Assembly (NCBI RefSeq): GCF_020026305.1
Contig: NZ_CP075691.1
Span: 7,557,415-7,621,414 of the forward strand
Direction: 5' to 3'
From: Streptomyces sp. 135
GTDB lineage: Bacteria; Actinomycetota; Actinomycetes; Streptomycetales; Streptomycetaceae
Length of the DNA stretch: 64,000 nucleotides
Shown piece after piece: positions 25,835-34,286 of the stretch; position 1 is the stretch's first letter; each line of letters starts with the position of its first letter. The position numbers and the translations under genes are program-made. Under the pieces are notes generated by a model. The model was not told where the DNA came from. It saw nothing but the letters and a program-made list of their open reading frames with translations, and did no database searches.

Positions 25835-26605
25835 TCAGCTCTCCTTGAGCCACTCCCGCAGCTCCTCCTTCAGGGACCGCTGGAACGCCGTCACCAGCGC
25901 CTGCACCACCATCGGCTGCATATGGGCCGACAGCGACCGCATCGCCGCCACGTGCTCGGGGTCCGACTCACGCTCGCGGTAAGGACCCCACACCTCGTCA
26001 CGGAAGAGACGGGACAGCTCGTGCGCGGCCGAACGCGTGTGCTCCATCAGGACCGTGCGCGCCGCCAGGATCGTCTCGTGCGCGATGGGTACGTCCAGCA
26101 ACCGCACCCCGAGGCGCAGCAGCCCCAGATCCACGCGGTACGTCCCCGGGACCTGTGTCCGGGCGATCACGCTCATCGCCGCGAGCCGGTCCAGGTCCTC
26201 CTCGCCCAGCGCGCGGCCCGCCCTGCGCTCCAACTCGGCGCGCGGCATGTCCTCGGCGGAGTCCGGCGCCCAGGAGGCCACCACAGCACGGTGGATCGCC
26301 AGGTCGTGCGCGCTCAGGCCGGGCGGCAGCTGCTCCAGATACCGCTCTATCGCCGCGAGCGTCATCCCCTGGTGCTGCAACTCCTCGATGAGCGCGAGCC
26401 GGGACAGATGGTCCTGGCCGTAGTGCCCGACGCGGCGCGGGCCGATCACCGGCGGCGGCAGCAGACCCTTGGTGCTGTAGAAGCGGATCGTGCGGACCGT
26501 CACGCCCGCGCGCGCGGCCAGCTCATCGACCGTGAGCGTCGGCTCCTCGGCGCCGGGCCGCGCCGCCCCCGCGTCCGTCGACACGCTTTCGGTGTCCGTC
26601 GTCAT
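25835..26605 (-). CDS. MerR family transcriptional regulator
   Basis: The protein (256 residues) has a MerR winged helix-turn-helix after a 22-residue polar tail: LTVDELAARAGVTVRTIRFYSTKGLLPPP, then a dimerisation helix, and a long C-terminal region without metal-binding cysteines. It therefore probably senses an organic ligand such as acyl-CoA. The ATG at 26603-26605 has GGGAGGG seven bases upstream; longer in-frame extensions into the divergent gene are artefacts. Its position between fadB and the divergent acyl-CoA synthetase suggests it controls this catabolic locus. Confidence 0.9.
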   Translation of the reverse strand: MTTDTESVSTDAGAARPGAEEPTLTVDELAARAGVTVRTIRFYSTKGLLPPPVIGPRRVGHYGQDHLSRLALIEELQHQGMTLAAIERYLEQLPPGLSAHDLAIHRAVVASWAPDSAEDMPRAELERRAGRALGEEDLDRLAAMSVIARTQVPGTYRVDLGLLRLGVRLLDVPIAHETILAARTVLMEHTRSAAHELSRLFRDEVWGPYRERESDPEHVAAMRSLSAHMQPMVVQALVTAFQRSLKEELREWLKES

Positions 26606-26669
26606 CGCAGCGCCCTCCCTCCCCGGCCGGCTCCGGCGGACCTCTCGCCGGTCGTGCGGCAATCCGGTC

Positions 26670-26697
26670 CAACAGTATTGCTGGCACACCAGTGTTG
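26670..26697. promoter_or_regulatory. Candidate MerR operator between the regulator and the acyl-CoA synthetase
   Basis: CAACA at 26670-26674 mirrors TGTTG at 26693-26697, with an inner CTGG/CCAG pair (26681-26684 and 26689-26692). The dyad is imperfect. It lies between the divergent start codons, where a MerR protein would control both genes. Confidence 0.4.
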
Positions 26698-26795
26698 TGA
26701 AACCCTCCGGGCCAGTCACATGCTCCGTCGTGCGGCCGGCGAAGCCGCAGTCGCGCGTCCGCTCACGCCCCAGCCGATGGCACCAGGAGGCGGTC

Positions 26796-28610
26796 ATGAC
26801 CACGATCCTGAGACTTCCCTCAGACCCCGCCGGCATCACGCTCCCCGCCCTGCTGCTCCGCAATGCCGAGGACCACGGAGACCTCCCGGCGCTCTCCTGG
26901 CGCTCGGGCAAGGGGTGGTCGACGCTCACCTGGCGCGAGGCACGGCGCAAGGTGGCCGTCCTCGCCGCCGGGTACGAGGCGCTCGGCGTCGAGCGCGGCG
27001 AGCACGTCCTGATGATGATGGGCAACCGCCCCGAGCACTGGCTGAGCGACCTCGCCCTGACGCACCTCGGCGCCGTCCCCGTCACCGTGTACGGCACCTC
27101 GGCACCCGAGCAGATCGCGCACATCGTCCGGCACAGCGGGGCCCGCCTCGCGATCGTCGAGGGCGCCCAGGAACGCCCGCGCTGGGAGCCGCTGCTCACG
27201 GACGCCACGGCCCCTCTGGAGCGCCTCGTCGTGGTGGAGGCCGCCGATGCGGGGGAGCACCGGACGTACGGCTCGCTGCACGCCACGGGCAGCCGCCTCT
27301 TCGACCCCCAGGCCTTCGAGAAGGCCTGGCGCGCGATCCGGCCGGGCGACGCGCTGACCGTCGTCTACACCTCCGGCACCACCGGCGACCCCAAGGGCGT
27401 GCGCCTCACCCACCGCAACGTACTCGTGGGCGGCATCGCCCTGGACGCTGTCGTCGACTTCCCCGCGCACGTCGGCCACATCTGCTACCTGCCGTTCGCC
27501 CACATCGCGGAGCGGCTGCTCGGCATCTACCTGCCGACGCTGCGCGCCGCGCATGTCTACCTGTGCGCCGACCCCGCACAGGTCGCCGCCACCGCGCGTG
27601 AGCTGCACCCCTTCCAGTTCTTCGGCGTCCCGCGCGTGTGGGAGAAGCTCGCCGCGTCCGTGCGGGCGGCGCTCGCCGGGCTGCCCGAGGAGCGGCGGCG
27701 CGCCGTCGAGGCGGCGAACGAGACGGCACGCGCGCACGTCGCCTGCCGCGAGCGCGGCGAGGAACCGTCCGCCGAGCTGGAGGCCGCGTACCGGCAGGCC
27801 AAGGAGCACGTACTGGACCCGCTGCTCGCGTCGGCCGGCTTCGACCGCCTGGTGTGGACCGCGAGCGCCTCGGCGCCGATGCCGCTGGACGTCGCCCGCT
27901 TCTGGGCCGGCTTCGGCCTGGTGATCATGGACGCGTGGGGTCTCACCGAGACCTCCGGAGTGGTCACGGCCAACACCCCTGACGCGTTCCGCCTCGGCTC
28001 GGTGGGTCGCCCGCTCGACGGCCTGGAGGTACGTGTCGCCGACGACGGCGAGATCCTCGTGCGCGGCGAGACGGTCTGCGACGGCTATCTGCGGCCCGAC
28101 GGCGGCGTCGACAGCGCCCGCGACGCCGACGGCTGGTTCGCCACCGGCGACATCGGACGGATCGACGAGGACGGCTTCCTGTGGATCACCGACCGCAAGA
28201 AGGAAATGATCGTCACCTCGACCGGCAAGAACGTCTCGCCCGCCCTCGTCGAGAACGCGCTCAAGGAGCACCCCCTGATCGGCCAGGCCTTCGTGCACGG
28301 CGACGGCCGCTCCTACCTGGTGGCGCTCCTCGTCCTGGACCCGGAGCTGGCTCCCGCGTGGGCCGCCGCGCGCGGCATCGAGGGCGACCTCCCCGGACTC
28401 GTCTCCCACCCGGCCGTACGGGAGGAGATCGACCGCGCCGTGGCCGCCGCCAACGCGCGCCTCAACCGCACCGAGCAGGTCAAGCGCCACCGTCTCCTCG
28501 CGGAGGAATGGGGCCCCGGGACCGGCGAGCTGACCCCGTCCCTGAAACTGCGCCGCCGGGTCGTCCGCAACAAGTACGAGCAGGTCATCGATGCCCTGTA
28601 CACCCCCTGA
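26796..28610 (+). CDS. Long-chain fatty acid-CoA ligase (AMP-dependent synthetase)
   Basis: This 604-residue adenylate-forming enzyme activates a fatty acid to acyl-CoA with ATP. Motifs include the P-loop-like TVVYTSGTTGDPKGVRLTH (near residue 188), the A5 segment DAWGLTETSG, GWFATGDIGRIDEDGFLWITDRKKE and a C-terminal region with KLRRRVV. Length and motifs fit FadD15-like or FACL enzymes. The ATG at 26796 has AGGAGG five bases upstream. It is divergent from the MerR gene and would feed substrates into the FadA/FadB pathway. Confidence 0.93.
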   Translation: MTTILRLPSDPAGITLPALLLRNAEDHGDLPALSWRSGKGWSTLTWREARRKVAVLAAGYEALGVERGEHVLMMMGNRPEHWLSDLALTHLGAVPVTVYGTSAPEQIAHIVRHSGARLAIVEGAQERPRWEPLLTDATAPLERLVVVEAADAGEHRTYGSLHATGSRLFDPQAFEKAWRAIRPGDALTVVYTSGTTGDPKGVRLTHRNVLVGGIALDAVVDFPAHVGHICYLPFAHIAERLLGIYLPTLRAAHVYLCADPAQVAATARELHPFQFFGVPRVWEKLAASVRAALAGLPEERRRAVEAANETARAHVACRERGEEPSAELEAAYRQAKEHVLDPLLASAGFDRLVWTASASAPMPLDVARFWAGFGLVIMDAWGLTETSGVVTANTPDAFRLGSVGRPLDGLEVRVADDGEILVRGETVCDGYLRPDGGVDSARDADGWFATGDIGRIDEDGFLWITDRKKEMIVTSTGKNVSPALVENALKEHPLIGQAFVHGDGRSYLVALLVLDPELAPAWAAARGIEGDLPGLVSHPAVREEIDRAVAAANARLNRTEQVKRHRLLAEEWGPGTGELTPSLKLRRRVVRNKYEQVIDALYTP

Positions 28611-28770
28611 CCAGCATGTGAGAAGTGCCGCTATGTGACGTGCGCCACCGCGTGGACGCCGATCTCTGAGGGAAGGTGTCCCGTCGGTCCGCGCGCGTCA
28701 GGGGTGTCGTGGGCCGGAGCACCATCCGGACCCCGGAGCTCTTCCGGGCACCAGAGAGTAGATCCCCCAC

Positions 28771-30267
28771 GTGAGCAAGGAAGCCGTAGATTCGGCCGTC
28801 CTGGACGCATCCCGCACAGATGCGTCCCAGGCCCCCGCGGACGCGGGCGACGCCGGTTACAGCAAGGACCTCAAGGCCCGTCACGTCAACATGATCGCCA
28901 TTGGTGGCGCGATCGGCACTGGGCTCTTTCTCGGGGCGGGCGGCCGCCTCCACTCGGCGGGCCCCGCGCTTGCCCTCGCGTACCTCGTGTGCGGCATCTT
29001 CGCGTTCTTCGTCGTCCGCGCCCTCGGCGAGATGGTGCTCTACCGTCCGTCGTCCGGCTCGTTCGTGAGTTACGCGCGTGAGTTCCTCGGCGAGAAGGGC
29101 GCGTACTTCGCCGGTTGGATGTACTTCCTCAACTGGTCGACCACGTGCATCGCCGACATCACGGCGATCGCCCTGTACACGCACTACTGGAGCTTCTTCA
29201 CCGACATCCCCCAGTGGGTGCTCGCGCTGATCGCCCTCGCGGTGGTGCTCTCCGTGAACCTCATCTCGGTGAAGTACTTCGGCGAGATGGAGTTCTGGTT
29301 CGCGATCATCAAGGTCGCCGCGCTGACGGCGTTCATGATCATCGGTGTCTTCCTGCTGGCGAGCCGGCACGAGGTGGGCGGCGGGAAGCCCGGCCTGAGC
29401 ATGATCACCGACCACGGCGGCTTCCTGCCGAACGGCATGATGCCGGTCGTGATCGTGATGCAGGGCGTCGTCTTCGCGTACGCCTCCCTGGAACTGGTCG
29501 GCGTCGCGGCGGGCGAGACCAAGGACCCGCAGAAGATCGTGCCCCGCGCGGTGAACTCGATCATGTGGCGCGTGGGCCTCTTCTACGTCGGCTCGGTGGT
29601 CCTCCTCGCGCTGCTGCTGCCGGGCTCCGTGTACTCGGCGGACCAGAGCCCCTTCGTGACGGTGCTGTCCAAGATCGGCGTACCGGCCGCCGGTGACGTG
29701 ATGAACTTCGTGGTCCTCACCGCGGCCATGTCCTCGCTGAACTCCGGCCTGTACTCCACCGGCCGCATCCTGCGCTCGATGGCGATGGCGGGCTCCGCCC
29801 CCAAGTTCACGGCGAAGATGAACCGCAACCAGGTGCCCTTCGGCGGCATCCTGCTCACCGCCTCCATCGGCGTGCTCGGCGTCGGCCTGAACCGGATCGT
29901 TCCGGACCAGGCCTTCGAGATCGTCCTGAACGTGGCGTCGCTCGGCATCATCGGCACCTGGATCATGATCATGGTGTGTCACCTGGCCTTCGTGCGCCGC
30001 GCGAAGGAGGGCGTGATCACCCGGCCGAAGTTCCGCCTGCCCGGCAGCGGGGTCACCGAGTACGTGACGATCGCGTTCCTGCTGGCCGTCCTCTGCCTGA
30101 TGTGGAAGGACGCCGAGGTGGGCCGCAAGACGCTGTTCCTGATCCCGATCGTGGGCGCGGCCCTGGTCGTCGGCTGGTTCGGCGTCAGGAAGCGGGTGGA
30201 CCGTGAGGCGCAGGGCCTCACGGAGCCGCAGGGTCTGACCGGGCCGCAGGAGAAGCGGGACCGGTAG
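28771..30267 (+). CDS. Amino acid permease (AnsP/GABA-permease type, APC superfamily)
   Basis: This 498-residue membrane protein has about 12 transmembrane segments and the AAT-family signature KARHVNMIAIGGAIGTGLFLG at its first helix (residues ~36-56), followed by GPALALAYLVCGIFAFFVVRALGEM. It is closest in pattern to L-asparagine or gamma-aminobutyrate permeases of actinobacteria. The C-terminal tail is soluble and repetitive (TEPQGLTGPQ). The GTG at 28771 is chosen for the conserved first helix. A hairpin terminator follows the gene. The exact amino acid cannot be read. Confidence 0.9.
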   Translation: MSKEAVDSAVLDASRTDASQAPADAGDAGYSKDLKARHVNMIAIGGAIGTGLFLGAGGRLHSAGPALALAYLVCGIFAFFVVRALGEMVLYRPSSGSFVSYAREFLGEKGAYFAGWMYFLNWSTTCIADITAIALYTHYWSFFTDIPQWVLALIALAVVLSVNLISVKYFGEMEFWFAIIKVAALTAFMIIGVFLLASRHEVGGGKPGLSMITDHGGFLPNGMMPVVIVMQGVVFAYASLELVGVAAGETKDPQKIVPRAVNSIMWRVGLFYVGSVVLLALLLPGSVYSADQSPFVTVLSKIGVPAAGDVMNFVVLTAAMSSLNSGLYSTGRILRSMAMAGSAPKFTAKMNRNQVPFGGILLTASIGVLGVGLNRIVPDQAFEIVLNVASLGIIGTWIMIMVCHLAFVRRAKEGVITRPKFRLPGSGVTEYVTIAFLLAVLCLMWKDAEVGRKTLFLIPIVGAALVVGWFGVRKRVDREAQGLTEPQGLTGPQEKRDR

Positions 30268-30286
30268 AGCCGGACCGGTAGAGCCG
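30259..30286 (+). repeat. 14-bp duplication across the permease stop codon
   Basis: GACCGGTAGAGCCG occurs twice in direct succession; the first copy contains the TAG stop codon of the permease gene. Confidence 0.85.
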
Positions 30287-30296
30287 GACTGGCGGA

Positions 30297-30345
30297 ACGG
30301 TGGCGTCACGCCGGAGATCACGTCTCTCCGGGGTGGCGCCACCGT
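30297..30345 (+). terminator. Nested hairpin terminator after the amino acid permease
   Basis: ACGGTGGCG (30297-30305) pairs perfectly with CGCCACCGT (30337-30345), enclosing an inner CGGAGA/TCTCCG stem. No T tract follows. Confidence 0.7.
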
Positions 30346-30476
30346 GCTGTTCGGCGGGGCCTCGAAGGCTTCCCTCACGTGCCGGTCCGGCGGGTTCAGG
30401 TCATGGACGTACGCGTTCGGGCCCTCGCGAGGCGCGGCCCCTGGCGGCCTCGCCATCGCCGCCACAGACTCGGCAT

Positions 30477-31283
30477 ATGGACGCGATGGTGTCGGTCAAG
30501 GACGGCGAAGTCTGGGCGCACGACTCGGGCGCACCGGGCGGGGGACCCGGCGGTGCGGGCGGCAACGGCCTGCCCCTGGTCCTTCTGCATCCCGGGGTCG
30601 GCGACTCCCGCCTCTGGGACCCGGTCCTGCCCCGCCTCACGGAGCGGTACCGCGTGATCCGTTACGACGCGCGGGGGTACGGCAGGTCCCCGGCGCCCAC
30701 CGCGCCGTACTCCCTGGTCGAGGACCTGATCGCGGTCCTCGACCATTTCGGCGTCGCCCGGGCGGTCCTCGCCGGATCGAGCATGGGCGGCGCGACGGCC
30801 ATCAGCCTCGCGCTCCGTGACCCGGCGCGGGTGGCGGGCCTCGCGCTGATGGTCCCGGGCGTGACGGGCGCCGAGGACCTTGTCTCGCGGGAGTTCACGG
30901 CCGAGGTCGGCCGGCTCGCCGTGGCGGGGGACGTCGACGGCATCGTGGCGCTGGTGCTGCGCACCTCGGCCGCCGGCGGCTCCGGGGACGACCCGGAGGC
31001 CGAGGCGCACATCAGGTCGGCGATCCCGGCCTGGTTCGCCGGCCACCCGCACCATGTGCCCGACCCGCCCGCCTTCGACCGGCTCGGCGAACTCGACGTC
31101 CCGTGCGTCCTCGTCCTCGGCGAGCGGGACCAGCCCGAGGTGGTCCGGGTGAACGAGATCATGGCCGAGCGCATCCCCGGCTGCCGCCTCGTACGGCTCG
31201 TGCGCAGCGACCACTTCCCGACGCTGCGGGAACCGTCCGCCGTGGCGGACGCGATCGTGGAGGCGTACGCGGCCGCGCGGTGA
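30477..31283 (+). CDS. Alpha/beta hydrolase
   Basis: This 268-residue protein is an alpha/beta-hydrolase of the 3-oxoadipate enol-lactonase/haloperoxidase type. The oxyanion segment is LLHPGVGDSRLW, the nucleophile elbow GSSMGGATA (serine about residue 101), the acid lies in VLVLGERDQPE, and the histidine is in RSDHFPTLREP. The substrate is unknown. No strong ribosome-binding site precedes the ATG at 30477, so the message may be leaderless; a second in-frame ATG lies nine bases downstream. The gene stands alone between the permease terminator and the DUF2236 gene. Confidence 0.88.
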   Translation: MDAMVSVKDGEVWAHDSGAPGGGPGGAGGNGLPLVLLHPGVGDSRLWDPVLPRLTERYRVIRYDARGYGRSPAPTAPYSLVEDLIAVLDHFGVARAVLAGSSMGGATAISLALRDPARVAGLALMVPGVTGAEDLVSREFTAEVGRLAVAGDVDGIVALVLRTSAAGGSGDDPEAEAHIRSAIPAWFAGHPHHVPDPPAFDRLGELDVPCVLVLGERDQPEVVRVNEIMAERIPGCRLVRLVRSDHFPTLREPSAVADAIVEAYAAAR

Positions 31284-31460
31284 TCCGACGCGCGCGGGGC
31301 GGCGCGATACCCTGGCTTCCCTTCCCTCACCCTCCGCCCCCGCCAACAGCTGACGCACTCCCGGTCGCATACTGGAACACGCACCACCGGGCACGGCACC
31401 CGCAGCCCAGATCCGCTCCGGCAGCCGGGCCCGACCCCGCAAGGCCGAGGAGCACGTCGC

Positions 31461-32504
31461 ATGAAGCCCGACCATGTCCGCGACAGCGACCAGGATCGTG
31501 GCGGTGGCGTGGGCAGTGGCGACGGCGCCAGCAGCGTCGGCGGTGACGTACGCACCGGCAGTGACGACGACCACCACGACCGCGCCCGTAACGACGCACA
31601 CCCCCGCCCCCACCGTCACCCTCACCACACCCACCGCACTCGCACCCGCACACGCCGTTCAGACCCCACCCCACCCCCACCCGGCGGCATCCTCTGGACC
31701 ATCGCGGGTGACATTCGCGCGCTGCTGATGTTGCCCTCCGCGCTCACCATGCAGGTCGCGCACCCGGCGGTCGGTGCGGGCGTCGATGAGTACTCGGTGT
31801 TCCGGACCGACCCGTGGGGCCGCGGTGAGCGCTCCGTGCGCTCGGTCCTGCTGTGGGTGTACGGCGGCGACGAGGCGGCCGTCGAGGGCCGCAGGCTCCG
31901 CGCGCTGCACCGCACCATCCAGGGCACGGACACCCGCGGCCACCGCTACCACGCGCTCATGCCCGCTGCCTACGCCTGGGTCCACGCCACCGGTTTCCCC
32001 GTCTACCGGCACGCGCAGCGCTACCTCGGCCGCCCCTTCACCGAGGCCGAGGAGCGGCAGCTGTACGCGGAGTGGCTCCAGGTCGGGCGGATCCTCGGCA
32101 TCCACGACCGGGACATGCCCCGGACGCCGGAGGAGTTCTGGCCGTACTACCGCAAGATCCTGGCCGAAGAACTCGAACTGACGCCGGTGGCCCGGGAACT
32201 GACCGCCACCGACGCCTCCGTCCCGCCGCCGGACCGAGGCCCGCGCCCGGTGCGCGCCCTGGTCAGAGCAGCGTGGCCGCTGCTGCTGCCCCCACTGGCC
32301 CGCTTCCGCCGCTTCCTCACGATCGGCCTCATGCCCCCGGACGCACGCCAGGCACTCGGCCTGCCCTGGACGCCCCGCCAGGAACGCGCCCTGCGCCGCT
32401 TCGGCCTCGTGGTCCGCACGCTCGTCCCGCTGCTGCCGGAGCGACTGCGCTACCTGCCGTTCGCGCGGCGGGCCCGCGCACGGCACCGCGCCGCCCGGCA
32501 CTGA
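31461..32504 (+). CDS. DUF2236 (MpaB/Lcp-like) family protein with His-rich N-terminus
   Basis: The conserved part begins near residue 77 (ILWTIAGDIRALLMLPSALTMQVAHPAVGAGV) and includes WVHATGFPVYRHAQRYL and the RILGIHDRDMP region typical of DUF2236 proteins. Those with known activity (MpaB, latex-clearing protein) are haem or metal oxygenases; the AHPAVG histidine is the usual metal ligand. The first 70 residues are low-complexity and rich in His, Arg, Asp and Pro (for example PRPHRHPHHTHRTRTRTRR), encoded by a C/A-rich repeat-like tract. They may be a later extension, or the true start may be internal. The substrate is unknown. Confidence 0.82.
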   Translation: MKPDHVRDSDQDRGGGVGSGDGASSVGGDVRTGSDDDHHDRARNDAHPRPHRHPHHTHRTRTRTRRSDPTPPPPGGILWTIAGDIRALLMLPSALTMQVAHPAVGAGVDEYSVFRTDPWGRGERSVRSVLLWVYGGDEAAVEGRRLRALHRTIQGTDTRGHRYHALMPAAYAWVHATGFPVYRHAQRYLGRPFTEAEERQLYAEWLQVGRILGIHDRDMPRTPEEFWPYYRKILAEELELTPVARELTATDASVPPPDRGPRPVRALVRAAWPLLLPPLARFRRFLTIGLMPPDARQALGLPWTPRQERALRRFGLVVRTLVPLLPERLRYLPFARRARARHRAARH

Positions 32505-32573
32505 GACCGGGCGGCGCGGTTCACCACACCCTCAGCGGCGGCTCACGCCACCGCCGGGGACGCCGGCCACCGT

Positions 32574-34085
32574 TCAGTGGTCGTGACCGTCACCGTGGTC
32601 GTGCACACCGTTCGTGTCGGCGATCTGCTTCCACGACTTCGGCTTGGCCGGCGCCACGGCCGACCGGGCGAACCCGGCGTCCCGCGCGGTCGGCGCGTCC
32701 GGCCGCGACGGCTGGTACAGCCACGTGTCGAAGAGCTCGGCGAGCGGCTTGCCCGAGATCTTCTCGGCGTACTTGACGAAGTCGCCCACCTTGGCGTTGC
32801 CGTACGCGAACTGCTGCGGCCAGCCCTTGAGAATGGCGAAGAAGTCCTCGTCGCCGATCTCGTTGCGCAGCGCCTGGAGGGCGAGCGCGCCCCGGTCGTA
32901 GACCGCGATGTGGAACTGCTTGTCGGGCCCCGGGTCGCCCGGCTTGACCGTCCAGAACGGGTCGTCAGCGGACCGCTGCGCGTACACGTAGTCCGCGAGT
33001 TCCTGCGCCGTTCCCTCGCCCTCCTTCTCCGACCACAGCCACTGGCTGTAGCGGGCGAAGCCCTCGTTGACCCAGATGTCCTTCCAGCCGTGCACGGAGA
33101 CGCTGTCGCCGTACCACTGGTGGGCCAGCTCATGGACGACGATGGAGGCGTTGGAGCCGTTCGCGAACGCGGCCGGGCTGTAGAAGGGCCGCGTCTGGGT
33201 CTCCAGGGCGTAGCTGGTCTTCACGTTCGGGACGTATCCGCCGAGCGCGTTGAAGGGGTACTTGCCGAAGACGGTCTCCAGCCACTCGGCGACCTCGGTC
33301 GTCCGCTCGATGCTGGCCCGCGCCGCCCCCGCGTTGTCGCCGAGGTCCTTGCTGTAGGCGTTGAGGACCGGCAGGCCGCTCTCGGTCTTGTCGGTCGTGA
33401 TGTCGAACTTGCCGACCGCGAGCGTGGCGAGATAGCTCGCCTGCGGCTTGTTGGAGCGCCAGTTGAAGCGGGTCCAGCCGAGCCGGGAACTCTGCGACTG
33501 CAGGACGCCGTTGGAGATCGCCTGGGTGCCGTCGGGCACCGAGACCGAGATGTCGTACGTCGCCTTGTCCAGCGGGTGGTCGTTGGAGGGGAACCACCAC
33601 GCGGCGGCCTCCGGCTCCTGCGCCGCGACGCCGCCGTCCGGCGTGCGGTGCCAGGCCGTGTAGCCGCCGATCTTCGTCTCGGACGGCTTGCCCGCGTACC
33701 GCACGACGACGGTGACCGGTGTGCCCTTGGTGAGGCCGGCGGTCGGGGTGATCTCCAGCTCCTGGTCGCCGGTCTTCTCGAACTTCGCCTTCTTGCCGTT
33801 GACCCGTACCTCGGAGACCTTCAGGCCGAAGTCGAGGTTGAAGCGCGAAAGGTTCTGCGTGGTGCGGGCGTTGATCGTCGCCGTGCCTTCGAGGAGGTCG
33901 GTCGCGGGCTGGTACTTGAGCCTCAGGTCGTAGTGTGAGACGTCGTAACCGCCGTTGCCGCTGGCCGGGTAATAGGGATCGCCGATGCCCGGGGCCCCGG
34001 GGGAGAAGTCCGCGGCCGATGCCGGGATCGCCAGCAGAGCGAGGGAGGCCGCGAGCGCGCCCGGGGCGATGAGTCTGCGGTGCAC
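32574..34085 (-). CDS. Secreted M1 family zinc metallopeptidase
   Basis: The protein (503 residues from the chosen start) is an aminopeptidase N-type peptidase. An export signal (APGALAASLALLAIPASA) is followed by an M1 N-terminal beta domain, the GGYVPNVKTSYALETQTRP substrate region and the zinc site HELAHQWYG with the third ligand in WVNEGFARYSQWLW. It ends in a His/Asp-rich tail (DHGDGHDH) that could bind metal. The GTG at 34083-34085 is chosen because GGAG lies six bases upstream, giving the signal peptide directly. It is shorter than canonical 850-residue aminopeptidase N, as usual for Streptomyces secreted M1 enzymes. It is divergent from two other secreted peptidase genes. Confidence 0.93.
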   Translation of the reverse strand: MHRRLIAPGALAASLALLAIPASAADFSPGAPGIGDPYYPASGNGGYDVSHYDLRLKYQPATDLLEGTATINARTTQNLSRFNLDFGLKVSEVRVNGKKAKFEKTGDQELEITPTAGLTKGTPVTVVVRYAGKPSETKIGGYTAWHRTPDGGVAAQEPEAAAWWFPSNDHPLDKATYDISVSVPDGTQAISNGVLQSQSSRLGWTRFNWRSNKPQASYLATLAVGKFDITTDKTESGLPVLNAYSKDLGDNAGAARASIERTTEVAEWLETVFGKYPFNALGGYVPNVKTSYALETQTRPFYSPAAFANGSNASIVVHELAHQWYGDSVSVHGWKDIWVNEGFARYSQWLWSEKEGEGTAQELADYVYAQRSADDPFWTVKPGDPGPDKQFHIAVYDRGALALQALRNEIGDEDFFAILKGWPQQFAYGNAKVGDFVKYAEKISGKPLAELFDTWLYQPSRPDAPTARDAGFARSAVAPAKPKSWKQIADTNGVHDHGDGHDH

Positions 34086-34286
34086 GTCAAGCTCCAAGTC
34101 GTAGGGGCACAAAACGTTTCGTCTTGATCGACGACCCTATTCAGCCCCTCCCGCATGCGTCATGTCCATGGTCCCGACTGTCACACGATCGCCATTCGGC
34201 CGACATGTGCCTCGATGTCCCATGCGCCTGTCGCGGTCCGTGCGGCCCTCTGTCGCGCGGCAGTTCACCGGTGTACCTTCCGCGCC

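Noticed and set aside
31474..31728. Exported Thr-rich small protein in another frame at the start of the DUF2236 gene
   Set aside because: It overlaps the conserved frame, has no ribosome-binding site and results from the same repetitive tract.
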